From Bog-473 sp963800725 (lineage in GTDB: Bacteria; Actinomycetota; Acidimicrobiia; Acidimicrobiales; RAAP-2): 64,000 bases of DNA. Positions 8,809 to 18,172 of the stretch are shown in pieces. The DNA lies in assembly GCA_963800725.1 (NCBI GenBank), contig CAWDCE010000035.1, positions 1 to 64,000 on the forward strand, read 5' to 3'. Under the pieces are notes generated by a model. That model was not told the DNA's origin. It did no database searches and saw only the letters and a list, made by a program, of their open reading frames with translations. A program made the translations under genes and the position numbers. Position 1 is the stretch's first letter. Every line of letters starts with the position of its first letter.

Positions 8809-10188
8809 TTGCCCGACTACCTGCCCCATACCGACAACGAGCTCGCCGAGATGCTGGCCTTCTTGGGACTCTCCTCGCTCGATGAGCTCTTCGCCACCGT
8901 CCCGGTCGCCCTGCGCCTCGACCGCGAGCTGTCCATGGCACACGGCGCGCCCGAACCCGACGTGCTGGCCCAGATGGAGGGCTTTGGGCGGGCGAACGTC
9001 GCCCGCAGCGATTCGTTGGTCTGCTTCGCCGGTGGTGGGGCCTATGACCACGAGATCCCGCCGGTGGTCGGCGCATTGGCGGGCCGCTCCGAATTCGTGA
9101 CGAGCTACACCCCCTATCAGCCCGAGGTGGCCCAGGGCGTGCTCCAGGCCGTCTTCGAGTTCCAGACCATGGTGGCCCGACTCGCCGGCCTCCCGGTCGC
9201 CAACGCGTCGCTCTATGACGGGGCGAGTGCCTTGGTCGAAGCGGTGAATCTCGGGGTAGCCGCCTCGGGGCGCGAGCGGGTCTGGTTGTCGGCAGGGATC
9301 CATCCCAACTGGCGAGCCGTGCTTGCGACCTTTGCGGCCGGGACCGGTCACCAGGTGCGCGAAATCGCCCTGCACGATGGGGTCACCGAGTGGCCCGCGC
9401 TCGGGGGCGACGACGACCCGCCCGGGGTTGTCGTGGTGGGTTATCCGAACTACCTGGGCTGTCTCGAAGACCTCGGGGCCGCCCGGGCGATCTGTGACGC
9501 CACCGGGGCGATCTTGGTCGTAGCGGCCGATCCCGTGTCGGCGGGCCTGTTGCGGTCGCCCGGTGCGTGCGGCGCCGACGTCGTGGTCGGCGAAGGCCAG
9601 GCCCTCGGGACCGCCCTCAGCTTCGGTGGTCCCTACCTCGGGCTCTTCGCCGTCGCCCAGCGACACGTGCGACGCCTGCCGGGCCGACTCGTCGGTGAGA
9701 CGGTCGACCTCGAGGGAACTCGGGCCTACGTCACGACGCTGCGGGCACACGAACAGGACATCCGACGGGAGAAGGCCACCTCGAACGTCTGTACCAACCA
9801 GACTCTCATGGCCGTCTACGCCGCCGTCCAACTCGGCTGGCTCGGCACCTCGGGATTGCGTGAAGTGGCCCTCCGGTGCGCCCGGGGTACCCGGTTCTGT
9901 CGTGAATCCCTGCTCGCCCTCAGCGGGATCGAGCCAGTGACCGCGGCGACGCCGACGGTGCGAGAGTTCGCGGTGCGCCTCCCCATTGCCTCTCGCCTCT
10001 CGGTGGCGCGCCTGGCCGATGAGGGGTACCTCGGCGGCCTGGCCCTGTGCGACCTGGTCGGCGACGACGGGGACACATCACTCAGCGCGCACGACGCCGA
10101 GCACGGCCTGCTCATTGCGGTGACCGAGCGGCGCACCCGCGCCGAGGTGGAGGGATTCGTGCGGACCCTCGAAAAGGTGGTGCGATGA
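8809..10188 (+). CDS. gcvPA: Glycine dehydrogenase (decarboxylating) subunit 1, P-protein alpha
   Basis: 459 residues, full length for the split bacterial P protein. It carries the N-terminal half of the PLP enzyme, with CFAGGGAYDHEIPPVV and TPYQPEVAQGVLQAVFEFQT that are diagnostic of GcvPA. It pairs with GcvPB to decarboxylate glycine and load aminomethyl on the H protein. The TTG start at 8809 directly follows the gcvT stop; GGAGGAGGAG at the end of gcvT provides the ribosome site. Confidence 0.93.
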   Translation: MPDYLPHTDNELAEMLAFLGLSSLDELFATVPVALRLDRELSMAHGAPEPDVLAQMEGFGRANVARSDSLVCFAGGGAYDHEIPPVVGALAGRSEFVTSYTPYQPEVAQGVLQAVFEFQTMVARLAGLPVANASLYDGASALVEAVNLGVAASGRERVWLSAGIHPNWRAVLATFAAGTGHQVREIALHDGVTEWPALGGDDDPPGVVVVGYPNYLGCLEDLGAARAICDATGAILVVAADPVSAGLLRSPGACGADVVVGEGQALGTALSFGGPYLGLFAVAQRHVRRLPGRLVGETVDLEGTRAYVTTLRAHEQDIRREKATSNVCTNQTLMAVYAAVQLGWLGTSGLREVALRCARGTRFCRESLLALSGIEPVTAATPTVREFAVRLPIASRLSVARLADEGYLGGLALCDLVGDDGDTSLSAHDAEHGLLIAVTERRTRAEVEGFVRTLEKVVR

Positions 10189-11706
10189 CGACGACCAGTA
10201 CGGCGACGGGCCAGCCCGGTGGGCGGGCCAAGAGCGTGCCGCTGATGGGCCACGACGCCGAACCCACGCTCTTCGAACTGTCCCAACCGGGCCGGAGCGC
10301 TTGGCAGTTGCGCACGACGGCGATGCCCGAATGGAGCGCCGACGAACTCATCCCCGCCGAACATTTGCCGCGACGAGCCGTTGGCCCTGGCCGAGGTCTC
10401 GGAACGCGATCTCGTCGGCCATTTCACCCGCCTCAGCCACCGTCAGTTTTCGGTCGACCTCGGTGCCTACCCGCTCGGCTCGTGCACCATGAAGTACAAC
10501 CCCAAGATGTGCGACCAGGTGGCGGCGATGCCTGGACTCAGCGGTGTCCACCCCGGTGCCCCAGCGCATCTCGTGCAGGGGTGGTTGGAGATTTTCGTCG
10601 AGCTCGAGGCGGCATTGTGCGAGATCACCGGCATGGCCGCCGCCACTTTGCAGCCGGCCGCCGGGGCCGCCGGTGAGCTCACCGGCCTGCTCTTGATGCG
10701 GGCGTACCACGCCGCACGCGGCGAGGAGCGCCACCGGATCATCATCCCCGACTCGGCCCACGGCACCAACCCGGCGTCGGTCACCTTGGGCGGCTACGAG
10801 ACCGTCACGGTCCCGAGCGACGACCGGGGCTGCGTCGACCTCGATGCGCTCGTTCGGGTCCTCGACACCGATGTGGCGGGGATCATGCTCACCAATCCGA
10901 ACACGCTCGGTCTCTTCGAAGAGGACATCGAGGCGATCGCCGCCGCCGTCCACAAGGTTGGTGGCCTCCTCTACTACGACGGGGCCAACCTCAATGCCAT
11001 CCTCGGGGTGGTGCGCCCGGGCGACATGGGGTTCGACATCGTCCACATGAACCTGCACAAGACGTTCGCCACGCCCCACGGCGGTGGGGGCCCGGGTGCG
11101 GGACCTGTCGCGGTCTCGCCCCGATTGAAGGACTTCTTGCCCGGGCCACGACCGGTCCGCACGGCGTCGGGCTACGACTTCATGACCCCCGAACACTCCA
11201 TCGGGCGGGTCCACGGCTGGCACGGCAACGCGCTGGTGCTGGCCCGGGCGCTCGCCTACATCGAGGTCCATGGCGGCGATGGGTTGCGCCGCGTGGCCGA
11301 GCGCGCCGTCCTCAACGCCAACTGGATCCGGCGCCGATTGAGCGACACGTTCGAGGTTCCCTTCGACCGTCCGTGCATGCACGAGGTGGTCCTCTCGGTG
11401 GCCAACTTGAAGAAGGCGCACGGGACCCGGGCACTCGATGTGGCCAAAGCCCTCCTCGAGGCGGGCTTCCATTCGCCAACGGTCTACTTCCCGCTGATCG
11501 TCGACGAGGCGCTCATGATCGAGCCCACCGAAACCGAGAGCCTCCAGACCCTCGAGGCGCTCGCCGAAGCGCTCGACGACATCGCGGAGCGAGCCGCGGC
11601 CGGTGAAGCGCTGAGCGACGCGCCGCGGACGACACCGGTGCGCCGGGTCGACGAGGCCAGGGCGGCCCGCACCTTGGTGCCGACCTTCGACGCCCGGGGC
11701 GAGTGA
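10185..11706 (+). CDS. gcvPB: Glycine dehydrogenase (decarboxylating) subunit 2, P-protein beta, apparent +1 frameshift
   Basis: Starts at ATG 10185 overlapping the gcvPA stop (ATGA). The first about 60 residues (LMGHDAEPTLFELSQPGRSAWQLR) and the rest (LALAEVSERDLVGHFTRLS...YPLGSCTMKYNPK) lie in different frames; the switch is near 10364-10374 in ATTTGCCGCGACGAG. Joined length about 507 residues. The PLP lysine is in HMNLHKTFATPHGGGGPG (codon 11059-11061). The stop lies one base before the convergent crcB stop. No gcvH is present in the cluster. Confidence 0.9.
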
Positions 11707-11707
11707 C

Positions 11708-12109
11708 TTAGACCACAAAAGCCACGGCGAGGCCCAAGGCCGCGGCGGCGAGACAGGCCACGAGGCCACCAAAGCTGTAGAGCACGGCTTCGCGGCGATG
11801 GCCCGATCGCAGCAGGTGCAGCGACTCCCAGCTGGCGGTCGACCACGTGGTGTACCCGCCGCACACGCCGACACCCAACACGCTGATCTCCTTTGGGCCC
11901 AAGCCGTGATAGAGCGAGAATCCGGTGAGGAGACCGAGCACCAAGGATCCCGAGGCGTTGACCACCACGGTGCCGAGGGGGAGTGGGTCACTTCGCCGCA
12001 GGGCCAGGTGATGAATCACCAGCGCGTGCGCCATGGCCCCGAGGCCTCCGCCGAGCGCGACCAAGAGCGCCACCGACAAGGTGACCGGCTGGTTCACCGC
12101 GGCGCTCAC
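11708..12109 (-). CDS. crcB: Fluoride channel CrcB/Fluc, second subunit
   Basis: 133 residues, four hydrophobic helices. The motif PLGTVVVNASGSLVLGLLTG (Asn in helix 2) and GVCGGYTTWSTASWE (Phe-box/Na-site region) mark a Fluc channel half that exports fluoride passively as an antiparallel dimer. The GTG start at 12109 overlaps the stop of the first crcB (GTGA), so the two are translated together, as in organisms with paired, possibly heterodimeric Fluc subunits. The longer frame upstream is only the antisense of the neighbouring gene. Confidence 0.9.
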   Translation of the reverse strand: MSAAVNQPVTLSVALLVALGGGLGAMAHALVIHHLALRRSDPLPLGTVVVNASGSLVLGLLTGFSLYHGLGPKEISVLGVGVCGGYTTWSTASWESLHLLRSGHRREAVLYSFGGLVACLAAAALGLAVAFVV

Positions 12110-12540
12110 CTTCGTACCGCCCGCCGTCCGAGCGTGGCACCGAGCGCCACCAACGCCACGCCACCGAACAAGGTGGCCAACAGGTAGCCCGCGGCGAGGC
12201 CGAGATGTTGGGTCTTGCCCAAGAGCACCGCATCGACAGCCAAGGTGGAGTATGTCGTCCACCCACCGAGGAGGCCGACCACAAAGAAGGGGCGGGCCAG
12301 GGGCCAGGTGTCCTTGACCGAGTCGGTCCAAGGGATGAGCAGCCCGATCGCCAACGAGCCGCTGAGGTTGATGCACAGGGTCGTCCAGGGAAAGTGGCCG
12401 GCCGAAACTGCGAAGGCCGCGTCGAGCAGATAGCGCGCCACGGTTCCGAGGGCGCCGCCGACGAAGATGGCCGCCAGGACGCGCGCGGACAGCCCGAGGG
12501 GTGGAACGAGTGGCGAGGTGAGTGCATCTTGTTGGCTCAT
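12106..12540 (-). CDS. crcB: Fluoride channel CrcB/Fluc, first subunit
   Basis: 144 residues, four membrane helices. GGALGTVARYLLD, PWTTLCINLSGSLAIGLL and GLLGGWTTYSTLAVD are the conserved Fluc motifs. ATG 12540 follows AGGAGGA. It is the first gene behind the fluoride riboswitch at 12590-12663 and overlaps the second crcB. Role: membrane channel that lets fluoride leave the cytoplasm. Confidence 0.92.
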   Translation of the reverse strand: MSQQDALTSPLVPPLGLSARVLAAIFVGGALGTVARYLLDAAFAVSAGHFPWTTLCINLSGSLAIGLLIPWTDSVKDTWPLARPFFVVGLLGGWTTYSTLAVDAVLLGKTQHLGLAAGYLLATLFGGVALVALGATLGRRAVRR

Positions 12541-12589
12541 GGTCCTCCTGTGCCCGAACGCTGTGACACGGCGTGCCACGACATCACAT

Positions 12590-12663
12590 GCCCAGGAGCC
12601 ATCAGCCGGAAGACCGGCGGTTCAAAGCGATGCTGCGCGCTCCCCGGCGGGACCCATCGCCGG
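12590..12663 (-). promoter_or_regulatory. Fluoride riboswitch (crcB motif)
   Basis: Read on the minus strand, GGCGATG...CCCGCC begins at 12661, giving the GGCG/CGCC pseudoknot pairing; GAACCGCC then opens a perfect GCCGG-TCTT-CCGGC stem, followed by CTGATGGCTCC. This is the order GGnGAUG...AACCGC...stem...CUGAUG-nCUCC/GCCU known for the fluoride aptamer. The pairing of GGGTC with GGCTCC has one mismatch. It lies about 50 bases upstream of the crcB start. Fluoride binding would switch on the channel genes. Confidence 0.85.
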
Positions 12664-12774
12664 ACTTCTCACCCACCTCTCGGGGTGATCCGCAGCCAAT
12701 ACTCTAGCGGGGGAGTGGGGCGCGAAGCGGGTTCGCCCTAGGGTGACGGGGGCCGAAAAGGAGGAGCGAGCACG

Positions 12775-13194
12775 GTGGCCGGCTATTCGGGGACGCCTTT
12801 GGCAACCAAACTCGGTATCAAAGCAAGCGCGTCAGTCGCGCTGGTTCGCGCCCCGGAGAACTTCGATCTTGCGGTGCCACCCGGTGTCGTCCTCAAGCGC
12901 CGGGCGGTGGGTCGAGCCAACGTCGTCGTTGCGTTCTTCAGGGCCCGCGCCGACTTGGACCGACGCTTGGGGGCGCTGTCCGAGATGATCTATCCCACCG
13001 GTGGCCTGTGGATCGCCTGGCCGAAGCAGGCGTCGGGTGTGGCCACCGATCTGACTGACCACGTGGTGCGAGACGCCGGGCTCGCCCTGGGATTGGTCGA
13101 CAACAAGGTGTGTGCCATTGACGCCACGTGGAGCGCACTCAGGCTGGTGTGGCGTCGCGAGCTGCGAGCGGCGAAGGGCCGCAGCCCAACCTGA
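12775..13194 (+). CDS. DUF3052 family protein
   Basis: 139 residues matching the actinobacterial DUF3052 pattern: AGYSGTPLATKLGIK at the start, VVVAFFRARADLDRRL in the middle, YPTGGLWIAWPKQASGVATDLTDHVVRDAGLALGLVDNKVCAIDATWSALRLVWR at the C-terminus (shown here only as separate landmarks: GGLWIAWPKQ, LGLVDNKVCAID, WSALRLV). The function of the family is unknown. GTG 12775 follows GGAGG. It is divergent from the crcB pair and convergent with the cyclase/AAA gene. Confidence 0.85.
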   Translation: MAGYSGTPLATKLGIKASASVALVRAPENFDLAVPPGVVLKRRAVGRANVVVAFFRARADLDRRLGALSEMIYPTGGLWIAWPKQASGVATDLTDHVVRDAGLALGLVDNKVCAIDATWSALRLVWRRELRAAKGRSPT

Positions 13195-13243
13195 TCGGCG
13201 CAGCGCCCTGTTCTGCGTGGAAACATCACGCAACGAGCGACTC

Positions 13244-16200
13244 TCAGCCCACGGCTTCGAGGGCTGCCGAAGCACGCCGCTCAATCGCCCCGTACCCCTT
13301 GGCCGCAGCGATTGAGAGGGCTTTGGCGAGAAGCGCACGAGCCGTATCGATATCGCCCGGTGCGCCGCGTTGGGTCAGCATCTTGGCCCAGAGGAGATCT
13401 GTCTGGGCGGCAAAGAACGTGGCGCCCGCACGACGGTTGAACGTGGCGGACCGGGCGAAATACGAATCGGCCGCGTCGTGGCGTTCGACTACGGAGGCAA
13501 GTCCACCGAGAAAGTGACTGACTGGTCCATTGGTCGAGCCGCCACCATTGGTGGACAGACGGTCGGCCCACGGTGCCAGCAGGTCGAACAGCGCCCCGGC
13601 GATCTGTCGGTCGCCGCATTCGATGGCCACGTCGGCATACGTCGTCATCGCCCAGAGCCAAACTGAGTCGACGGGGAGCTCGAAACCCCCCTTGGCGAAT
13701 TGGTCGAGGAGGTGGCGTGCGTCCTCAAGGCGACCTCCTTGTACATAGGCGAAGGCCAGGGCACTTTCGACTGCCGCCTTGTCGATGTCCTGCATGGCTT
13801 GGCGGATCTCCTCAATGACTGGAATGAGCACCTCGGTCGTTCCGCGTTGCTCGTTGACCCCCAAGAGGTGCATGGCGAAAATCGTGCTCGCATCGGGTTG
13901 TCCGCTGGCGGTGCCGACCTTGAAACATTGGTGAGCCAACCGCTCGGCGTCGTCGGTCTCACCGGCAATCAAAGCGCGATGGGTCCGCAATATGAGGTGG
14001 GACCAATGCAACATTGGCTGGTCGAGCTTTTCGACCAGCACCTTCATGATCGCTAAGCAACGGTCCAGTTCTTCGATGTCTCCCGCCAAGGGAACGACGC
14101 AAGCACGCCAATACGTCGCCCAGAACTGCAGCACCGAGTCTCCAGTCGATTCGGCTCGCCGCAGAGCGTCGGCGGTGCGGACCAAGAGCTGGTCGACCAG
14201 CTGGGGTACGAAGAGCGGAAAACACGTGTGATTGAGGACGCGCACCACGACGGCGTCATCGCTCGAGGCCTCGGCGATCTCCAACGCCTCATGGGCCAGT
14301 TCCTCGCGGCGTTCGAGCGGACTCCCGTAGGTAAGTTCAGTACACAGACTCGCGAGCAAGAGCGCCCGATCACGGTTATCGCCCGCCAGACGCTCGAGTG
14401 TCAGTTCCAATATGGCCACCTTCTCGGCGTCGATGACGCCAACGGAGCTGTACCAGCCCCGGTCATTGGCCAGGGCGGCCGCCACGAGTCGTTCAGTGTC
14501 GCCAATGGCTGCTGCCGCCTGGGCTGCATCGAGGAGGGTCTCGCGAAAGGTTGGGTCTCCGGTTTGGCGTTGGGCCGTCCCGAGCCCAATGGCCAGATCG
14601 ATCTTGAGATCGGGTGCGAGCTCCTTGCTCTGCTTGCAAAGCTCGAGCGCCTGGACGAAGTAGCCCAGCGCGTCGGCCGGTGCGAGGGCGCTCAGCGCGG
14701 CATCGCCGGCTTGGTGCGAATAACGGATGGCTTTGGCGAGGTCGATGGGCTGAGTGGCGTGGAACCAGTGCCTGGCCAACTCACCAATGCGACCCCCGGG
14801 GGAGTCGCCACAGAGTGCTTCGAGGGATTCTGCAACCCGTCGGTGGATTCTGGCCCGCCGGGTGGGACCCAGATCCTCGTAGAGCGTGTGCTGGATGAGG
14901 GCATGGGAGAAGATGAAGCGACCCGGAGCATCGCCTAGTTCGCGTACCAACGACACGGCTTCAGCCGCTTCGAGGACATCGAGCACGTCGTCCTCGATGC
15001 TGTCCGTCGCCACCGCCAGGAGGTCGAGATCGAAGTCCCGACCAATGACGGCCGCTACCGAGAGCATTCGGGCCGCCTCCGTCCCGAGCCGGAGCACCCG
15101 GGCGCCGATTACCTCGCGCACCGAATCAGGTAACGCCGTGGCGCCGAGGGAGCCGTCGGCCACCCATTGACTCTCGGTGTTCTGCCGGAAGGCTCCGGTG
15201 TCGACCAGGTGACGGAGCACCTCGCTGACGAAGAAGGGGTTGCCATCAGTCTCTCGGTAGATGGCATGGGCCAGCTCGACTGCATGGTGGTCGAGCGGGT
15301 GCCCCGCGGTCGCTTCCATCAAGGCGATGACCCCCGCGTCATCGAGGCCGCCAAGCTCGAGGCGACGGATGCCGTCGAGCCGGCGCAGGGCGCCCAGGGT
15401 CTCCACAAGCACGTGGGTATTGGCAAGTTCGCTGTCGCGATAGGTGCCGAACACCACCAGACGCATCGGCACATCGGTCGTGGCGAGGTGCCGCAGGAGC
15501 TGCAAACTTCCCCGGTCGGCCCACTGAAGATCGTCGAGCACAAGGACCACCGGCTGATGTTCGCTGATCGAGGCGAGCAGCCCGACCGTTGCGCCAAATA
15601 AGAGAAACCGTTCGGTGTCCGAATCGGTGGCCTTGGACGCGGGCAGGTCGGGGACCCGGTTGGCGAGTGCCGGGACCAGGCGGGCCAGTTCGGATCCGTG
15701 GGCGGCCACGTGGGCAAGGAGCTGTGTTTCAGTGGCGTGGGTCACGTAATGGTTCAAGGACTCAGCGATGAGTTGGTACGGGGTGGCGAGGTCCTCCTCG
15801 CAGTGCCCAAATAAGACGCAGGCCCCTTTATTGAAGGCTGAACGTGCCGCCTCAGCCACCAGGGTGGTCTTCCCCAGACCGGCCTCCCCTGAGACAAGGA
15901 CCATCTCGCGGCCGGTTCCGCCGGCGACAGCCTCGTAGGCGTCGCTGAGCACGCCGACTTCGGCGGTCCGTCCCACAATGCCGGCGTCGGGTCGAATAGT
16001 CAGCCGGCCGGGCAAACCAATCGCGCCGGTGCTTAGCACTGCGTCGAGGGGTTCCCACTGCACCTCTACCGTTTCGACCGGGTCCACCAAGCCTTTCAGG
16101 ATGCGTGGACCGAGTGGGCGGCATTCGTGACGACTTCGACGGCCTGCGGTGAGCCGCACGATGTCCGCAGCGAGAATTTGACCGCTCTCGCACAGCGCAC

Positions 16201-16627
16201 ATAGCCGCGCCGCCTCGACGACCGGATCCCCGAAATAGTCGCCATCCTCCCGGCTGACCTCACCACCGCTCATGCCTACCCGGAGTCCCTCTGAAAACTC
16301 TGTGCCGCGGGTGGAGCGGTCCACGCGTTGCTGCATGGCCACACCGCAAGCGAGGGCAGCCGAGGCTGATTCAAATACCACCATCAAGCCGTCGCCAAGG
16401 TTCTTCACCTCGGTGCCACCGGTTTCGGTGATCGCCTGACGCAGAGCCGAGAAATGTCGGCGACGTACCTCGTCAGCATCCTCAGCTGAGAACCTTTGGG
16501 AGAGCTCGGTGGAGCCCACCAGATCCGTGAAGAGGATCGAGACGTTCTCGATGGTCACTCGAACCCGTCCGCCGACTGCACGCCCCCACGGTAGGTCAAC
16601 TGCAGTTGTGTTCGCCGTGGAACTCAC
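13244..16627 (-). CDS. Class III nucleotidyl cyclase / AAA ATPase / TPR multidomain regulator
   Basis: 1127 residues from GTG 16627. Domain 1 (about 25-190): class III cyclase with ILFTDLVGST (metal Asp) and KNLGDGLMVVF. Domain 2 (about 220-560): STAND-like ATPase with Walker A GEAGLGKTT and Walker B VLVLDDLQWAD. The C-terminal half is helical and TPR-like. There is no LuxR or other DNA-binding domain at the end. Such proteins are frequent in actinobacteria and are thought to be signalling switches; whether the cyclase is active is not clear. GTG 16558 is an alternative start just before the cyclase core. Confidence 0.82.
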   Translation of the reverse strand: MSSTANTTAVDLPWGRAVGGRVRVTIENVSILFTDLVGSTELSQRFSAEDADEVRRRHFSALRQAITETGGTEVKNLGDGLMVVFESASAALACGVAMQQRVDRSTRGTEFSEGLRVGMSGGEVSREDGDYFGDPVVEAARLCALCESGQILAADIVRLTAGRRSRHECRPLGPRILKGLVDPVETVEVQWEPLDAVLSTGAIGLPGRLTIRPDAGIVGRTAEVGVLSDAYEAVAGGTGREMVLVSGEAGLGKTTLVAEAARSAFNKGACVLFGHCEEDLATPYQLIAESLNHYVTHATETQLLAHVAAHGSELARLVPALANRVPDLPASKATDSDTERFLLFGATVGLLASISEHQPVVLVLDDLQWADRGSLQLLRHLATTDVPMRLVVFGTYRDSELANTHVLVETLGALRRLDGIRRLELGGLDDAGVIALMEATAGHPLDHHAVELAHAIYRETDGNPFFVSEVLRHLVDTGAFRQNTESQWVADGSLGATALPDSVREVIGARVLRLGTEAARMLSVAAVIGRDFDLDLLAVATDSIEDDVLDVLEAAEAVSLVRELGDAPGRFIFSHALIQHTLYEDLGPTRRARIHRRVAESLEALCGDSPGGRIGELARHWFHATQPIDLAKAIRYSHQAGDAALSALAPADALGYFVQALELCKQSKELAPDLKIDLAIGLGTAQRQTGDPTFRETLLDAAQAAAAIGDTERLVAAALANDRGWYSSVGVIDAEKVAILELTLERLAGDNRDRALLLASLCTELTYGSPLERREELAHEALEIAEASSDDAVVVRVLNHTCFPLFVPQLVDQLLVRTADALRRAESTGDSVLQFWATYWRACVVPLAGDIEELDRCLAIMKVLVEKLDQPMLHWSHLILRTHRALIAGETDDAERLAHQCFKVGTASGQPDASTIFAMHLLGVNEQRGTTEVLIPVIEEIRQAMQDIDKAAVESALAFAYVQGGRLEDARHLLDQFAKGGFELPVDSVWLWAMTTYADVAIECGDRQIAGALFDLLAPWADRLSTNGGGSTNGPVSHFLGGLASVVERHDAADSYFARSATFNRRAGATFFAAQTDLLWAKMLTQRGAPGDIDTARALLAKALSIAAAKGYGAIERRASAALEAVG

Positions 16628-16747
16628 CGAGAACCGAGGGAGAATGGTGCTCGCTCGGCCACGCGCCGCATGGGGATGAATTTGCCCGATGCCACCAAAT
16701 GCCGCTCGGAATCGATCGGTGTGTGCTGGGTCTTTCGGACGAGTTGC

Positions 16748-16776
16748 TTGACCGAGCATTGCGGGTCGCTGATACT
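16748..16776 (+). promoter_or_regulatory. Promoter of the secreted hydrolase gene
   Basis: TTGACC (16748-16753) and GATACT (16771-16776) with a 17-base spacer. The ATG at 16783 is only six bases beyond the -10 box, so the mRNA may begin at or next to the start codon. Confidence 0.5.
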
Positions 16777-16782
16777 GCGTTG

Positions 16783-18142
16783 ATGGGGGAGGGGAGAGTT
16801 GTCGCTGCGTGCATGGTGGCGACCCTGGGTGTGGTCGCGGGTCTGTTGGCGGCACCAATGCTCGGAGGGGCTGCAGTGACCGAGGCCCAAGCCACCCACG
16901 CGGTCGGCGTGGTCACCGAAACCTTGGTCGACCCGAATCGGACGACGCCGGCGTGGGACAACGAGCCCATGCATTCGGGTCGGACCTTGATCACCACGAT
17001 CTATTACCCGGCCGTCGGAGCGGCGAGTTCAGCGGCTCCGCAAGCCAACGCCACACCACAGGCCAAAGCGGGCGGCTATCCCTTGATCGTCTTTTCCCAT
17101 GGCCTCGGGGCCGATCCCCTCATGTACCAGTCACTCCTGAGCTACTGGGCCTCGGCCGGATTCGTCGTTGCCGCCCCGCAGTTCCCATTGAGCAGTGATC
17201 ACACCCCGGGAGGGCCCGACGAAGGCGACATTGCCAATCAGCCCCGAGATGTGAGCTTCGTCATCACCTCGGTGCTGGCACAATCCGCGGCAAGGTGGCG
17301 GCGCACTCAGCGGGCTGGTCAATCACGACGAGGTCGGGGTCGCCGGGCATTCCAACGGTGCCTTGACCACCTTGGCGGTGGCGACGAATACATGCTGCCT
17401 CGATCATCGGGTGAAGGCTGCGGTGGTCATGGCCGGAGACGAGGTGTCGTTTCCTGGCGGGCACTACGACTTCTCCAAGGCACCGCCGCTGCTCTTGGTC
17501 CACGGCACGGCTGACGAGCTGTTGCCCTACAGCGGGGCCGTGGCCATCTTCAACAACGCCCGCGGCCCCAAGGGCCTTCTCACCGTCAATGGAGGCGACC
17601 ACCAGGCCGCGGCCGGTTTCTCTGCGACGTCGGCCGCCAGCGTGCAGCGCACCACGACCGATTTTTTCTCTGCCTACTTGTTGGGGGACAAGTCCGCGCT
17701 GGCGAACATCACGGCCGACGCACAGCCCGGGGTGACCAAGGTGACATTCACGAAGCAACCTGGCTCCACGGCCACCATCACCACGGTGCCGCCGCCGATC
17801 CTGCACCTGCGGGCCACGGCGACGCCGACCAAGAATCTCACCAACGGCCAGACGGTCACGGTGACATGGAGCGGCTACACGGCCGGCAAGGTCGTCAACG
17901 TCCTCGAATGCAACGCGGAAGACGCCAAGCTGAACAGTTCGGCGGCCTGCAGTTTCACCGACGCCAAAGTGCTGACCCCCGATCCGACCGGTCACGGCAC
18001 GTTGCAGATGCAGGTCGTCACCGGTCCGGTCGGCAATGGCGTCTGCGACGCCGCGCACGGCGGGTGTCAGATTGTCGTGAACAACGCCAGCTCCGCCGAA
18101 TCGTCCTCATCGGTGCGGATCCCGATCAGCTTCGCGTCCTAG
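16783..18142 (+). CDS. Secreted alpha/beta hydrolase with neocarzinostatin-like C-terminal domain, apparent +1 frameshift
   Basis: About 452 residues when joined. An N-terminal signal segment (MVATLGVVAGLLAAPMLGGAA) precedes an alpha/beta hydrolase of the dienelactone hydrolase/PAF-acetylhydrolase type: VFSHGLGADP oxyanion loop, nucleophile elbow GVAGHSNGAL, acid/His part VHGTADELLPY and NGGDHQAA. The frame changes near 17284-17292 at CAATCCGCGGCAAGG. Residues about 345-452 (LTNGQTVTVTWSGYTAGKVV... CDAAHGGCQIVV... RIPISF) resemble the neocarzinostatin apoprotein fold. Substrate unknown. ATG 16813 is an alternative start. Confidence 0.78.
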
Positions 18143-18148
18143 CGGCTC

Positions 18149-18172
18149 GTGCCCCGCGGCCCTACGGGGCGC
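18149..18172. terminator. Hairpin between convergent genes
   Basis: GCCCCG (18151-18156) pairs with CGGGGC (18165-18170), extended by two more pairs. It lies between the stop of the hydrolase and the stop of the convergent epimerase-like gene, so it could terminate both. There is no T run. Confidence 0.45.

Noticed and set aside
8077..9831. A 584-codon antisense frame across gcvT and gcvPA
   Set aside because: Composition reflects the GC-rich third positions of the real genes; no domain is visible.
10348..11991. A 547-codon antisense frame over gcvPB
   Set aside because: Same reason; only its far end enters the true crcB reading frame direction and nothing resembles a protein family.
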